The position numbers were made by a program, and so were the translations under genes. A DNA stretch of 64,000 nucleotides, taken from JBBQSN01 sp963825505. GTDB lineage: Bacteria > Actinomycetota > Actinomycetes > Actinomycetales > CAWJMD01. The notes beneath the pieces were generated by a model. It ran no database searches. It was not told the origin of the DNA and worked only from the letters and a program-made list of their open reading frames with translations. The number at the start of each line of letters is the position of its first letter. Position 1 is the stretch's first letter. The stretch lies in NCBI GenBank assembly GCA_963825505.1, contig CAWGTL010000013.1:34634-98633 (forward strand), in the 5' to 3' direction. Below, in pieces: positions 50,170 to 58,258 of the stretch.

Positions 50170-51807
50170 TCACTCGACGCCGAGCAGCACCGGGTAGCGG
50201 GCCTGGCCGCCGTCGACGACGGTGACGTCCACCTCGCGACCGGCGAGCCGGGTGGTGACCGCCTCGCCCAGCCCCGTCGGGGCGTCGCGTCCGAGCACCA
50301 CCGTCACCAGCTCGCCGCCGTCGTCCAGCAGCCGGTCGAGCACCTGGCCCGCCATCTCGGCGACGTCGTCGCCGATCAGCTCGAACGTGCCACCGACGAC
50401 GCCGAGGACGTCGCCGGGCCGGCACCGTCCCGCCTGGGTGACGGCCTCGCGGGCGGCGACCGTCACCGCGCCGTGCCGGGTGGCGCCGGCCGCCGCCGCC
50501 ATCCGCTCGGTGCAGGTGGCCAGGTCGAGGGTCGGCTCGTGGACGGCGAGCGCGGCGAGGCCCTGGACCTGCGCCCGGGTCGCCACGACCTCCACCTGCA
50601 CGCCCTCGCCGGCGGCGGCCGTGGCCGCCGCCCGGGCGACGGCGATCGTGTCGGTGTCGTTGGGCAGCAGCACCACCGCGACCGAACCGGTGGAGCGCAC
50701 CGCGGCCAGCAGCTCCTCGGTGCTCGCCCGCGCACCCGGGCCGCCGTCGACGGCCACGGCGCCGGCCTCGGTGAACAGCGCGTGCAGACCCGGACCGGCG
50801 GCGCACGCCACGACGGCGACCACGGCGGCACCCCGGCCGCCGGCGGGCGCGCGCACCAGGGCCGGTGCCGCTGCGGGCGCTCCCCGGACCACGTCCCCCG
50901 TGGGCAGGTGCGTCACCCGCACCTCGCGCGGGGTCCCGGCCAGGTGCGCGGCGGCCACCGCGGCCTCGTGGTCGTCGACGTGCACGTGCACGTGCCAGAG
51001 GCCGGAACCTCCGACCACGACGAGGCTGTCGCCGAGCACGGCGAGCCTCGCGCGCAGGGTCCTGACCCGGTCGTGCTCCTCCTGCACGGGCACCGCGAGC
51101 AGGAACATCACCTCGTGGTCGGGTCCGTCCGCGCCGGGAGAGGGGCAGCTCTGCGCCACCGGCACGGGACCGGGGCCGCTCACGGGGGGCGGGGCGGCGT
51201 CCTCGCCGGTGACGGCGGCCACCAGGGCGTCGAGCACGACGACGATCCCGGCGCCGCCCGCGTCGACGACCCCGGCCTCGGCGAGCACGTCGAGCTGGGA
51301 GGTGGTGCGCTGCAGCGCGGCGCGGGCCTCCAGGGCGACGGCTCGCACCAGGTCGTCGACGCTGACGTCGTCGGGCGCGGCGTCGGCGACGAGGGCGGCG
51401 GCCCGCGTGACCGACAGGATCGTCCCCTCGACCGGGGTCTCGACCGCCAGCCACGCCTCCTCGTCGGCGCGGCGCAGCGCCCGCACGAGGTCGGTCGGGC
51501 CGGCCTCGTCGACGCCCTCGAGCGCCTCGGCCCAGCCCCGGAGCAGCTGGCTGGTGATGATGCCGGAGTTGCCGCGCGCGCCGAGCAGGGCGCCGGTGGC
51601 GGCGGCGCCGGCGATCTGCGCGAGCCCGGCGTCGGGCCCGAGGCCCTGGACCTCCTGGGCGGCGCGCACGAGCGTCAGGTGCAGGTTGGTGCCGGTGTCG
51701 CCGTCCGGGACGGGGTAGACGTTGAGCGAGTCGATCGCCTCGCGGTCGCGCTCGATCCCGGCGAGGGCGAGCGCGAGCCAGCGGCGGGCCACCGCGGCGT
51801 CGAACAC
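50170..51807 (-). CDS. DhaL-domain (DAK2/FakA-like) protein
   Basis: This is a 545-residue protein. The N-terminal DhaL/DAK2 domain has LNVYPVPDGDTGTNL near residue 30 and GARGNSGIITSQLLRG near 80, the ADP/Mg-binding part of dihydroxyacetone and fatty-acid kinases. The C-terminal ~300 residues form the DUF1949-type region seen in FakA. The likely role is phosphorylation of FakB-bound fatty acids; no FakB lies nearby. GTG 51807 follows AAGGCAGG. Confidence 0.85.
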   Translation of the reverse strand: MFDAAVARRWLALALAGIERDREAIDSLNVYPVPDGDTGTNLHLTLVRAAQEVQGLGPDAGLAQIAGAAATGALLGARGNSGIITSQLLRGWAEALEGVDEAGPTDLVRALRRADEEAWLAVETPVEGTILSVTRAAALVADAAPDDVSVDDLVRAVALEARAALQRTTSQLDVLAEAGVVDAGGAGIVVVLDALVAAVTGEDAAPPPVSGPGPVPVAQSCPSPGADGPDHEVMFLLAVPVQEEHDRVRTLRARLAVLGDSLVVVGGSGLWHVHVHVDDHEAAVAAAHLAGTPREVRVTHLPTGDVVRGAPAAAPALVRAPAGGRGAAVVAVVACAAGPGLHALFTEAGAVAVDGGPGARASTEELLAAVRSTGSVAVVLLPNDTDTIAVARAAATAAAGEGVQVEVVATRAQVQGLAALAVHEPTLDLATCTERMAAAAGATRHGAVTVAAREAVTQAGRCRPGDVLGVVGGTFELIGDDVAEMAGQVLDRLLDDGGELVTVVLGRDAPTGLGEAVTTRLAGREVDVTVVDGGQARYPVLLGVE

Positions 51808-51871
51808 TGGCGCCTGCCTTCGCTGTCGTCGGGGCCCATCGGGGCTGGTCGTCGGGGGACGTCGGGTGCTT

Positions 51872-51901
51872 TTGGTCCCCGGCCGGGGTGTCCGATACCC
51901 T
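51872..51901 (+). promoter_or_regulatory. Promoter for rpmB
   Basis: TTGGTC (51872-51877), an 18-nt spacer and TACCCT (51896-51901), followed by an ~80-nt leader with AGGAG before the GTG of rpmB. Confidence 0.5.
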
Positions 51902-51988
51902 AGTGCGGTTGCCCGGCGCGTCCGGGCGCTTCGCTGTCGGCGAGGGACCAGCCCCGCCGGACCGATCCACACACGTAGGAGATCACCC

Positions 51989-52174
51989 GTGGCTGCCAAC
52001 TGCGACGTCTGCGGCAAGGGGCCGAGCTTCGGCAACACCATCTCGCACTCGCACCGGCGCACCTCGCGGCGCTGGAACCCGAACATCCAGCGGGTGCGTG
52101 CGATGGTGGGCGGTACGCGCAAGCGCATCGACGTCTGCACCTCGTGCCTCAAGGCCGGCAAGGTCACCCGCTGA
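51989..52174 (+). CDS. rpmB: 50S ribosomal protein L28
   Basis: This is a 61-residue L28 with zinc-type cysteines CDVCGKGPSFGN and CTSCLKAGKV, so this is the C+ form. GTG 51989 has AGGAG upstream. It is encoded alone, divergent from the DhaL gene and convergent with thiL. Confidence 0.95.
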   Translation: MAANCDVCGKGPSFGNTISHSHRRTSRRWNPNIQRVRAMVGGTRKRIDVCTSCLKAGKVTR

Positions 52175-52195
52175 CCTGCTGACCCACCTCCACCG

Positions 52196-52243
52196 AGGGC
52201 CGGTTCCCGTGAGGGGCCGGCCCTTCGTGCGTCCCGGCCCCTC
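52196..52243. terminator. Paired alternative hairpins between rpmB and thiL
   Basis: Two overlapping stems: AGGGCCGG/CCGGCCCT (52196-52203, 52217-52224) and GAGGGGCCGG/CCGGCCCCTC (52211-52220, 52234-52243). They share bases and cannot both form. They lie between convergent genes and can serve as a bidirectional terminator. Confidence 0.6.
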
Positions 52244-52251
52244 CGACGGGC

Positions 52252-53247
52252 TCAGCCGCTGAAGTGGTCCCAGCCTCCCTGCCCGTGCCACTCGTGGCCG
52301 TCGACGAGCACCGGCGCCCAGTCGCCCACGAGCCGGTGCTGGACGCTGCCGACGACGTCCCAGCCCTGCGGCGCGGAGCCGGCGAAGCAGGCCACCAACG
52401 CGTGCTCCTCACCACCGGTCAGCACCCAGGAACGCGCCACGTCCTCGGCGGCCCGATCACCCGCGACGGCTCTGGCGGCGGCGACCAGCGACATCCGCCG
52501 TCCGGCCAGGACGGGGCCGTCACCGTCCAGGTCGATGGTCACCTCGCTCGCGTCGGCGACCCGTCCGAGGTCCATCACCAGGCCGTCGGAGATGTCGATC
52601 ATCGCGGTGGCGCCGGCGAGCGCGGCCACGCGGCCGGCGAGCACCGGCGGGTCCGGACGCAGGTGGGCGCGTACCAGGTCGGGGTCGATCTCGGGCCGGC
52701 CGGCCTCCAGCAGGGCCAGGCCGGCGGCCGAGCGACCGAGCGTGCCCCGGACGGCCACGACGTCGCCGGGCCGGGCGCCGCTGCGCAGCACCGGGTCGCG
52801 GCCCTCCAGGTCGCCGAGCGCGGTGACCGACACCATCAGCACCGGTCCGGACGACAGGTCTCCTCCGGCGACGGTCGTGCCGCTGGCGGCGCAGCCGAGC
52901 GCGAGACCGCTGGCCAGACCCTCTGCCCAGGCCACGTCGGTGTCCGGCGGGGCGACGAGCGAGACGAGCAGCGCGGTGGGCCGGGCGCCCATGGCGGCGA
53001 CGTCGGCGAGGTTCTGGGCCGCGGCCTTGACACCGACGTCCTCGGCGGACGACCAGTCGAGACGGAAGTCGCGGTCCTGCACCATCACGTCGGTGCTGGC
53101 GACCACGCGGCCGTCGGGCGCGGCCAGGACGGCGGCGTCGTCGCCGGGCCCGAGCACCGTGGCGCCGCCGGGTGGCAGCAGGGGCAGGATGCGGCGCAGC
53201 ACACCGGCTTCCCCCACGTCGCGCAGCGAGGGCCCACGGTCCGTCAC
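52252..53247 (-). CDS. thiL: Thiamine-monophosphate kinase
   Basis: This is a 331-residue ThiL that makes thiamine diphosphate from thiamine monophosphate. Motifs: GPGDDAAVLAAPDGR near residue 35, AGGDLSSGPVLMVSVTALG near 132, MIDISDGLVMDLGRVAD near 215, and VLTGGEEHALVACF. GTG 53247 is set by AGGGGGTGAG upstream; the frame is open to 53271. A duplicate TGACAGGGGGTG lies in the leader. Confidence 0.94.
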   Translation of the reverse strand: MTDRGPSLRDVGEAGVLRRILPLLPPGGATVLGPGDDAAVLAAPDGRVVASTDVMVQDRDFRLDWSSAEDVGVKAAAQNLADVAAMGARPTALLVSLVAPPDTDVAWAEGLASGLALGCAASGTTVAGGDLSSGPVLMVSVTALGDLEGRDPVLRSGARPGDVVAVRGTLGRSAAGLALLEAGRPEIDPDLVRAHLRPDPPVLAGRVAALAGATAMIDISDGLVMDLGRVADASEVTIDLDGDGPVLAGRRMSLVAAARAVAGDRAAEDVARSWVLTGGEEHALVACFAGSAPQGWDVVGSVQHRLVGDWAPVLVDGHEWHGQGGWDHFSG

Positions 53248-53295
53248 GAGGTGCTCACCCCCTGTCACCACCCCCTGTCAGGGCACGGGCGCGAC

Positions 53296-53305
53296 ACGGT
53301 AGCGT
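53296..53305. promoter_or_regulatory. Overlapping divergent -10 boxes
   Basis: Minus TACCGT (53301-53296) for thiL and plus TAGCGT (53300-53305) for the Lrp-like gene overlap by 2 bp in ACGGTAGCGT, so transcription in the two directions should be mutually exclusive at a given time. Confidence 0.4.
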
Positions 53306-53321
53306 GACCGCCGGTCGCCTC

Positions 53322-53347
53322 GGAGCGCACGCCTGGTCGTGCGCTCC
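53322..53347 (+). promoter_or_regulatory. Perfect leader hairpin upstream of the Lrp-like gene
   Basis: A 10-bp perfect stem (GGAGCGCACG / CGTGCGCTCC) with a 6-nt loop lies about 17 nt downstream of the plus -10 and 35 nt before the ribosome binding site. It could attenuate transcription or stabilise the leader. Confidence 0.45.
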
Positions 53348-53392
53348 ACCTCGGGCCGACCAGCCGATGACGTCGACTCTCAGGAGGTCACC

Positions 53393-53629
53393 GTGGTGGT
53401 TCAGGCCTACGTTCTGGTCCAGACCGAGGTCGGCAAGGCGGCCTCCGTCGCCGAGGCGATCGGGAACCTGCAGGGCGTCGTGATGGCTGAGGACGTCACC
53501 GGCCCGTACGACGTCATCGTCCGGGTCGAGGCGGGCAGCGTCGACGAGCTCGGCCCGCTCGTGATGTCGAAGATCCAGGGCGTCCCGGGCATCACCCGCA
53601 CCGTCACGTGCACCGTGGTCCACGCCTGA
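53393..53629 (+). CDS. Lrp/AsnC ligand-binding-domain protein (no HTH)
   Basis: This is a 78-residue stand-alone RAM/Lrp effector domain: VQAYVLVQTEVGKAASVAEAIGN, VTGPYDVIVRVEAGS and a C-terminal TVTCTVVHA strand. There is no DNA-binding domain, so it may bind an amino acid and mix with full-length Lrp. GTG 53393 has AGGAGG directly upstream. The 3' end overlaps the next gene by 22 bases. Confidence 0.88.
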   Translation: MVVQAYVLVQTEVGKAASVAEAIGNLQGVVMAEDVTGPYDVIVRVEAGSVDELGPLVMSKIQGVPGITRTVTCTVVHA

Positions 53630-54108
53630 ACCAGAGCGCTCCTCGCAGCGCCAGAGCCCGCCGGGCCCTGGCGCTGCTGCTCGCCGGGCTGCCGCTCGCC
53701 CTGGCCGGGTGCGCCGGCCAGGTCACGGTCGATCCCGCTCCCGAGGCGACCGACCCGGCCTGCGCGGACCTGCTGGTGCGGCTGCCCGACACGATCGGCG
53801 AGCGCGGGCGGGTGCAGACCACCTCGCAGTCCAGCGCGGCCTGGGGCGCCGACGACGACCTCGTCGTCCTGCGCTGCGGGGTCGAGCCGATCGGACCCAC
53901 GACCGACCCGTGCGTCGGTGTCGGCGCCGTCGACTGGGTCACCTCCCGCCCGGAAGCCGAACCCGTCCGCACCACGTACACGACGTACGGCCGGTCACCC
54001 GCCGTCGAGGTGACGCTCCGCGGCGAGTCACCCACGGGCGTCGACGTCGTGCTCAGCGAGCTCGGCGGCGCGGTCGAGGTGCTGCCCGCCGACCGCACCT
54101 GCAGCTGA
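53608..54108 (+). CDS. DUF3515 family lipoprotein
   Basis: This is a 166-residue exported protein: basic N-terminus, hydrophobic stretch (ALALLLAGLPLALAGC) and lipobox Cys near residue 35, then DPACADLLVRLPDTIGERGR and paired cysteines VLRCG and TDPC. DUF3515 is an actinobacterial family next to thiL and ddl; its function is unknown. GTG 53608 overlaps the Lrp-like gene. Confidence 0.85.
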   Translation: MHRGPRLNQSAPRSARARRALALLLAGLPLALAGCAGQVTVDPAPEATDPACADLLVRLPDTIGERGRVQTTSQSSAAWGADDDLVVLRCGVEPIGPTTDPCVGVGAVDWVTSRPEAEPVRTTYTTYGRSPAVEVTLRGESPTGVDVVLSELGGAVEVLPADRTCS

Positions 54109-54184
54109 CCTCCCGCCTGGCCCGCCCCACCGGCCTGCTGAAAACGCCTGTCACCCAACGGCTGCACTCGGTCACACTGGCCGC

Positions 54185-55351
54185 ATGGAGAAGATCACGC
54201 CTCGCCTGCTCAGCTGGGCGAGCATCCTCGAGGAGGAGACCCGGGCGCAGGCCGTCACCACGGCCTCGCTGCCGTTCATCCACCCGCACGTCGCGCTGAT
54301 GCCCGACGCCCACCTCGGCAAGGGCGCCACGGTCGGCTCGGTCATCCCGACGCGCGGGGCGATCATCCCGGCTGCCGTCGGCGTCGACATCGGCTGCGGC
54401 ATGATCGCCGTCCGCACGCAGTGGCAGGTCTCCGACCTGCCGGCTGACCGGCGCGCGCTCCGCGAGGCCATCGAGGCCGACGTCCCGGTCTCCGCGGGTG
54501 GGTACAACACCGAGCTGACCGAGACGGCGGCGGCGCGGGTCGCCGACCTCGAGGAGCGTGCGGAGAAGGCCGGGTTCGACCCGGCGCGGTACGCCGGTGG
54601 GTGGCGGCTGCAGCTGGGCACCCTCGGCTCCGGCAACCACTTCATCGAGGTGACCGTCGACGAGACCGGGCAGGTCTGGCTGTTCCTGCACTCGGGGTCG
54701 CGCGGGATCGGCAACAAGATCGCGATGCACCACATCAAGGTGGCCGCCGACCTGTGCCGGCGGTGGTGGATCGGCCTGCCGCACCCGGACCTCGCCTACC
54801 TGGCCGAGGGCACCGACGAGTTCTGGACCTACGTGCGCGAGCTGCACTGGGCCCAGCACTTCGCGCTGCTCAACCGCGAGGAGATGATGGACCGCGTGGT
54901 CTCGTGCTTCGAGGCGTGGACGGGTGCTCCGGTCGAGCGCAGCGAGTCCATCGACTGTCATCACAACTACACGGCGCGGGAGACCCACTTCGGGCAGCAG
55001 GTGTGGCTGTCGCGCAAGGGCGCCATCTCCGCGCGGGCGGGCGAGCCCGGGCTCATCCCGGGGTCGATGGGCACGGCGTCCTACGTGGTGGTCGGCAAGG
55101 GCAACCCGGTCGCGCTGATGTCGTCCCCGCACGGAGCGGGCCGCGAGTACTCGCGGTCGCGGGCACGCAAGACGTTCACGCACGCCCAGCTGAGGGAGGC
55201 CATGCGGGGCATCGAGTACCGCGACACCGACGCCTTCGTCGACGAGATCCCGATGGCCTACAAGGACATCGACGTCGTGATGGCGGACGCCGCCGACCTC
55301 ATCGACGTCCGGCACGTGCTGCGGCAGGTCGTCAACGTCAAGGGCGACTGA
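54185..55351 (+). CDS. rtcB: RtcB-family RNA ligase
   Basis: This is a 388-residue GTP/Mn-dependent RNA ligase joining 3'-phosphate to 5'-OH ends. Visible are MPDAHLGKGATVGSV, VGVDIGCGM (metal Asp/Cys), LGSGNHFIEV (His), LHSGSRGIGNK, HHNYTARE, and the guanylylation site region SSPHGAGREYSR. No archease, RtcA or RtcR lies nearby. CACACT lies 6 nt before the ATG. Confidence 0.93.
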   Translation: MEKITPRLLSWASILEEETRAQAVTTASLPFIHPHVALMPDAHLGKGATVGSVIPTRGAIIPAAVGVDIGCGMIAVRTQWQVSDLPADRRALREAIEADVPVSAGGYNTELTETAAARVADLEERAEKAGFDPARYAGGWRLQLGTLGSGNHFIEVTVDETGQVWLFLHSGSRGIGNKIAMHHIKVAADLCRRWWIGLPHPDLAYLAEGTDEFWTYVRELHWAQHFALLNREEMMDRVVSCFEAWTGAPVERSESIDCHHNYTARETHFGQQVWLSRKGAISARAGEPGLIPGSMGTASYVVVGKGNPVALMSSPHGAGREYSRSRARKTFTHAQLREAMRGIEYRDTDAFVDEIPMAYKDIDVVMADAADLIDVRHVLRQVVNVKGD

Positions 55352-55372
55352 GCCCTTCTGGGCGTCAGGGCG

Positions 55373-56119
55373 TCAGGGCTTCCAGCGCAGGGCGTGCAGG
55401 TGCTCGTAGGCCGGACGGCAGGCGCGTGCGACCTCGGCCGCGGTCCCGTGGAGCTCCACGGGGTCGCGGTCGCGGCGCTCGAAACCGGTGGAGCGCTCGA
55501 CCGCCGCGTACCAGTACGGCGCCCAGACGCCGTCGCTCTCGCGGGGGCCAGGCGGCCAGCGCAGCATCCGGCCGCTGAACCCGACACCCACCCGCCGGCA
55601 CAGCTCGCGCAGGAACGGCTCCGGCTGGTCGAGGAAGTCGGCGGCGTCGACCACCAGGGGCGGCTCGCCGGCCCCTGAGAGCTCCTCGTGCAGCCTGACC
55701 TGCTGCAGCAGGCCGATGTCCTCGGGCGTGACGTCCGCGCGCGCCCGGGTGTACGACGCCACCACCTCGGCCGGGTCGCGGATCAGCAGGACGTTGGTGA
55801 GGGCGAGGACCCAGGAGCGGTCGTCGATCTCGTCCACGAGGTGGTGCGCCATGTGCTTCTGGTAGCTCACCCGGACGCCGTCAGGCAGCGGCCCGGTGAG
55901 CTCGGAGACGACGACGCGCCAGTCGGTCTCGCCCGCTGTGACCACCTCGTCGCGGCCGGGGTGGTCCAGGCCGGTGACCGCGAGGTAGTGCGCGTAGAGC
56001 GGCTCGTCGACCACCACGGTGTCGGGCCGGTTCTCCCACGAGCGCATCAGCGCGGTGGAGATGTTGCGCGGGCCGGACCAGACGGCCAGCCGCACGGGGT
56101 CAGGCGGTGCCTCAGGCAC
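55373..56119 (-). CDS. Sulfotransferase-like P-loop protein
   Basis: This is a 248-residue protein with a 5' phosphate-binding motif SGPRNISTALMRSW (residues 15-28) in the PSB position of sulfotransferases, and VLLIRDPAEVVASYTR matching the 3' phosphate-binding region. A true sulfotransferase substrate is not evident. Its GTG overlaps the aminotransferase stop by 8 bases, so translation is coupled. Confidence 0.78.
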   Translation of the reverse strand: MPEAPPDPVRLAVWSGPRNISTALMRSWENRPDTVVVDEPLYAHYLAVTGLDHPGRDEVVTAGETDWRVVVSELTGPLPDGVRVSYQKHMAHHLVDEIDDRSWVLALTNVLLIRDPAEVVASYTRARADVTPEDIGLLQQVRLHEELSGAGEPPLVVDAADFLDQPEPFLRELCRRVGVGFSGRMLRWPPGPRESDGVWAPYWYAAVERSTGFERRDRDPVELHGTAAEVARACRPAYEHLHALRWKP

Positions 56120-57056
56120 CTGCCCGCTCCTGCGCCGCGACGTCGGCCGCGACGGCGTCGAGGTAGAGGCCGCGCAGCCGCTCGGTGACCGGACGCGAGC
56201 CGTCGCCGATGACCCGGCCGTCGACCTGGCGCACGGGCACCAGGCCCGCGAACGTCCCGGTGACGAACGCCTCGTCGGCGCCGTACACGTCGGTGAGGCT
56301 GAAGTTCTTCTCCCGCACCGTCATCCCGGCCTCACGGGCCACCTGGAGCACCATCGCGCGGGTGATGCCACCGAGGCAGTAGTCGCCGGTGGAGGTCCAC
56401 AGCTCGCCCCGGCGGACGACGAAGAAGTGCGTGGAGTTGCAGGTGGCGACGAAGCCGTGCGGATCGAGCATCAGCGCCTCGTCGGCCCCGGCCGTGTAGG
56501 CCTGGATGCAGGCGGTGATGTCGTTGAGCTTGCTGTGCGAGTTGAGCTTGGGGTCGACGACGTCAGGGTACGGACGTCGCACGTGGACGGTGAACAGCGT
56601 GATGCCGCTCTCCACCACCTCCGGGCGCGGCACCTTGTGCTCGGCGATGATCACGACCGTCGCCGGTCCGATGGTGACCCGCGGGTCCTGGTACGGCGTG
56701 GACTTGACCCCCCGCGTGACCATCAGCCGCACGTGCACGCCGTCGCGCATCTCGTTGGCGCGCAACGTCTCCGAGATCGCCTCCGCGAGCTCCTCGCGCG
56801 TGCGTCCGATCTCCAGGGCGATCGCCTTCGCGCCCTCGAACAGCCGGTCGAGGTGCTGGTCGAGGAACACCGGGCGCCCGTCGTGGACCCGCAGGCCCTC
56901 CCACACGCCGTCGCCCAGGACGAAGCCGCTGTCGAAGACGGACACCACGGCCTGCGCCCTCGGCACGAGGCGGCCGTCGACGTGCACGAGCACGTCGGCG
57001 TTGCGGGGGTCGTCGTCGTAGTCGTGGGTGCCCTTGGTGCGAGCGTCGTCGCTCAC
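56112..57056 (-). CDS. Class IV aminotransferase (BCAT/D-amino-acid type)
   Basis: This is a 314-residue PLP enzyme of fold type IV. The PLP Lys lies in NSHSKLNDITA near residue 180, with FDSGFVLGDGVWEGLRVHDG near 43 and GDYCLGGITR near 240. The region usually holding the PLP-N1 Glu (GFVSEG-type) reads GFVATCNSTHFF, so this residue differs from canonical BCAT/DAAT. GTG overlaps the ddl stop; it could supply D-alanine, but this is only context. Confidence 0.85.
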   Translation of the reverse strand: MSDDARTKGTHDYDDDPRNADVLVHVDGRLVPRAQAVVSVFDSGFVLGDGVWEGLRVHDGRPVFLDQHLDRLFEGAKAIALEIGRTREELAEAISETLRANEMRDGVHVRLMVTRGVKSTPYQDPRVTIGPATVVIIAEHKVPRPEVVESGITLFTVHVRRPYPDVVDPKLNSHSKLNDITACIQAYTAGADEALMLDPHGFVATCNSTHFFVVRRGELWTSTGDYCLGGITRAMVLQVAREAGMTVREKNFSLTDVYGADEAFVTGTFAGLVPVRQVDGRVIGDGSRPVTERLRGLYLDAVAADVAAQERAGA

Positions 57057-58207
57057 CGCAGGCCGGTCCGGCGGGTCAGGGCCAGCTGCAGCAGGCGCTC
57101 GACCAGCTCGGGGTAGGAGATCCCGGACTGCTCCCACATCCGCGGGTACATCGACGTCGGCGTGAAGCCCGGCATCGTGTTGAGCTCGTTGACGACGACC
57201 TTCTGGTCGCGCGTGACGAAGACGTCGACCCGCGCGAGCCCCTCGCAGCCCATGGCCACGAAGGTGCGGGCGGCCAGCCGGCGCACCTCGTCGGCCACCT
57301 CGGGCAGCAGGTCGGCCGGGCACACCAGCCGCACGCCGGCGTCGTCGAGGTACTTGGCCTCGAAGTCGTAGAACTCGTGGCCGCCGCCCTCGACGACGAC
57401 GACCTCGCCGGGCTCGGTGGTCAGGGGCGGCCCCCCGTCGACGTCCTGCAGCACCCCGCACTCGATCTCACGGCCCTCGACCATCGCCTCGACCAGCACC
57501 TTGGGGTCGTGCAGCCGGGCCGCCTCGACGGCCGCCTCCAGCGACTCCGGGCCGTGGACCTTGGTGATGCCCATCGAGGAGCCCGCTCGCGCCGGCTTGA
57601 CGAACACCGGGTAGCCCAGCGCCGCCACGGCGTCGATCACCAGCTCGCGGTCCTGATCCCACTCCGCGGGCAGGACGACGACGTAGGGCCCGATGGGCAG
57701 CGAGTGGGCGGCGAGCACCGCCTTCATGTAGTGCTTGTCCATCGACAACGCCGACGACAGCACGCCGGCGCCGACGTAGCGGGTGTCGGACAGCTCGAGC
57801 AGCCCCTGGAGGGTGCCGTCCTCGCCGAACGGCCCGTGCAGCAGCGGGAACACGACGTCGACCTGCCCGAGCACCTGCGGCACCTCGTTGGGCGCGAGCG
57901 TGACGAGGTCGCGCTCCTGCAGCCCCTGGGACAGCGTCACCGCGGTGGAGCTCGCGGCGTCGGCGTCGACGCTGGGCAGCCGTCCGTCGGTGATCCGCCA
58001 GCGGTCGGGGTCGTCGGCCGCCAGCACCCACCGGCCGTCGGTGGTGATGCCGACGGGAACGACCTCGTAGCGGTCGCGGTCGATCGCCGCGAGCACCCCG
58101 GCGGCGGTGACGCAGCTGATCGCGTGCTCGCTCGAGCGGCCGCCGAAGACGACGGCGACGCGCGGGGTGCGGGGGACGTCGGCGGGTGCGTTCTCGTGCT
58201 CGCTCAT
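57053..58207 (-). CDS. ddl: D-alanine--D-alanine ligase
   Basis: This is a 384-residue ATP-grasp ligase making the D-Ala-D-Ala end of peptidoglycan precursors. N-terminal VVFGGRSSEHAIS, VVFPLLHGPFGEDGTLQGLLEL (substrate loop), VFVKPARAGSSMGITKV, and C-terminal VNELNTMPGFTPTSMYP with the metal ligands. Transcribed from a likely promoter with TAGGGT 9 nt upstream of the ATG. It leads a coupled ddl-aminotransferase-sulfotransferase-like set. Confidence 0.95.
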   Translation of the reverse strand: MSEHENAPADVPRTPRVAVVFGGRSSEHAISCVTAAGVLAAIDRDRYEVVPVGITTDGRWVLAADDPDRWRITDGRLPSVDADAASSTAVTLSQGLQERDLVTLAPNEVPQVLGQVDVVFPLLHGPFGEDGTLQGLLELSDTRYVGAGVLSSALSMDKHYMKAVLAAHSLPIGPYVVVLPAEWDQDRELVIDAVAALGYPVFVKPARAGSSMGITKVHGPESLEAAVEAARLHDPKVLVEAMVEGREIECGVLQDVDGGPPLTTEPGEVVVVEGGGHEFYDFEAKYLDDAGVRLVCPADLLPEVADEVRRLAARTFVAMGCEGLARVDVFVTRDQKVVVNELNTMPGFTPTSMYPRMWEQSGISYPELVERLLQLALTRRTGLR

Positions 58208-58246
58208 CGGGCACCGACCCTACCGGGGTCCGACCCGTCGCCTGGC

Positions 58247-58252
58247 TACGCT
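58247..58252 (+). promoter_or_regulatory. Leaderless -10 box TACGCT
   Basis: TACGCT ends 6 nt before the ATG at 58259. Confidence 0.55.
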
Positions 58253-58258
58253 CGGGCC

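Noticed and set aside
47162..50197. 1011-codon plus-strand open frame opposite rsmD and recG
   Set aside because: Antisense shadow; the minus-strand RsmD and RecG motifs are complete.
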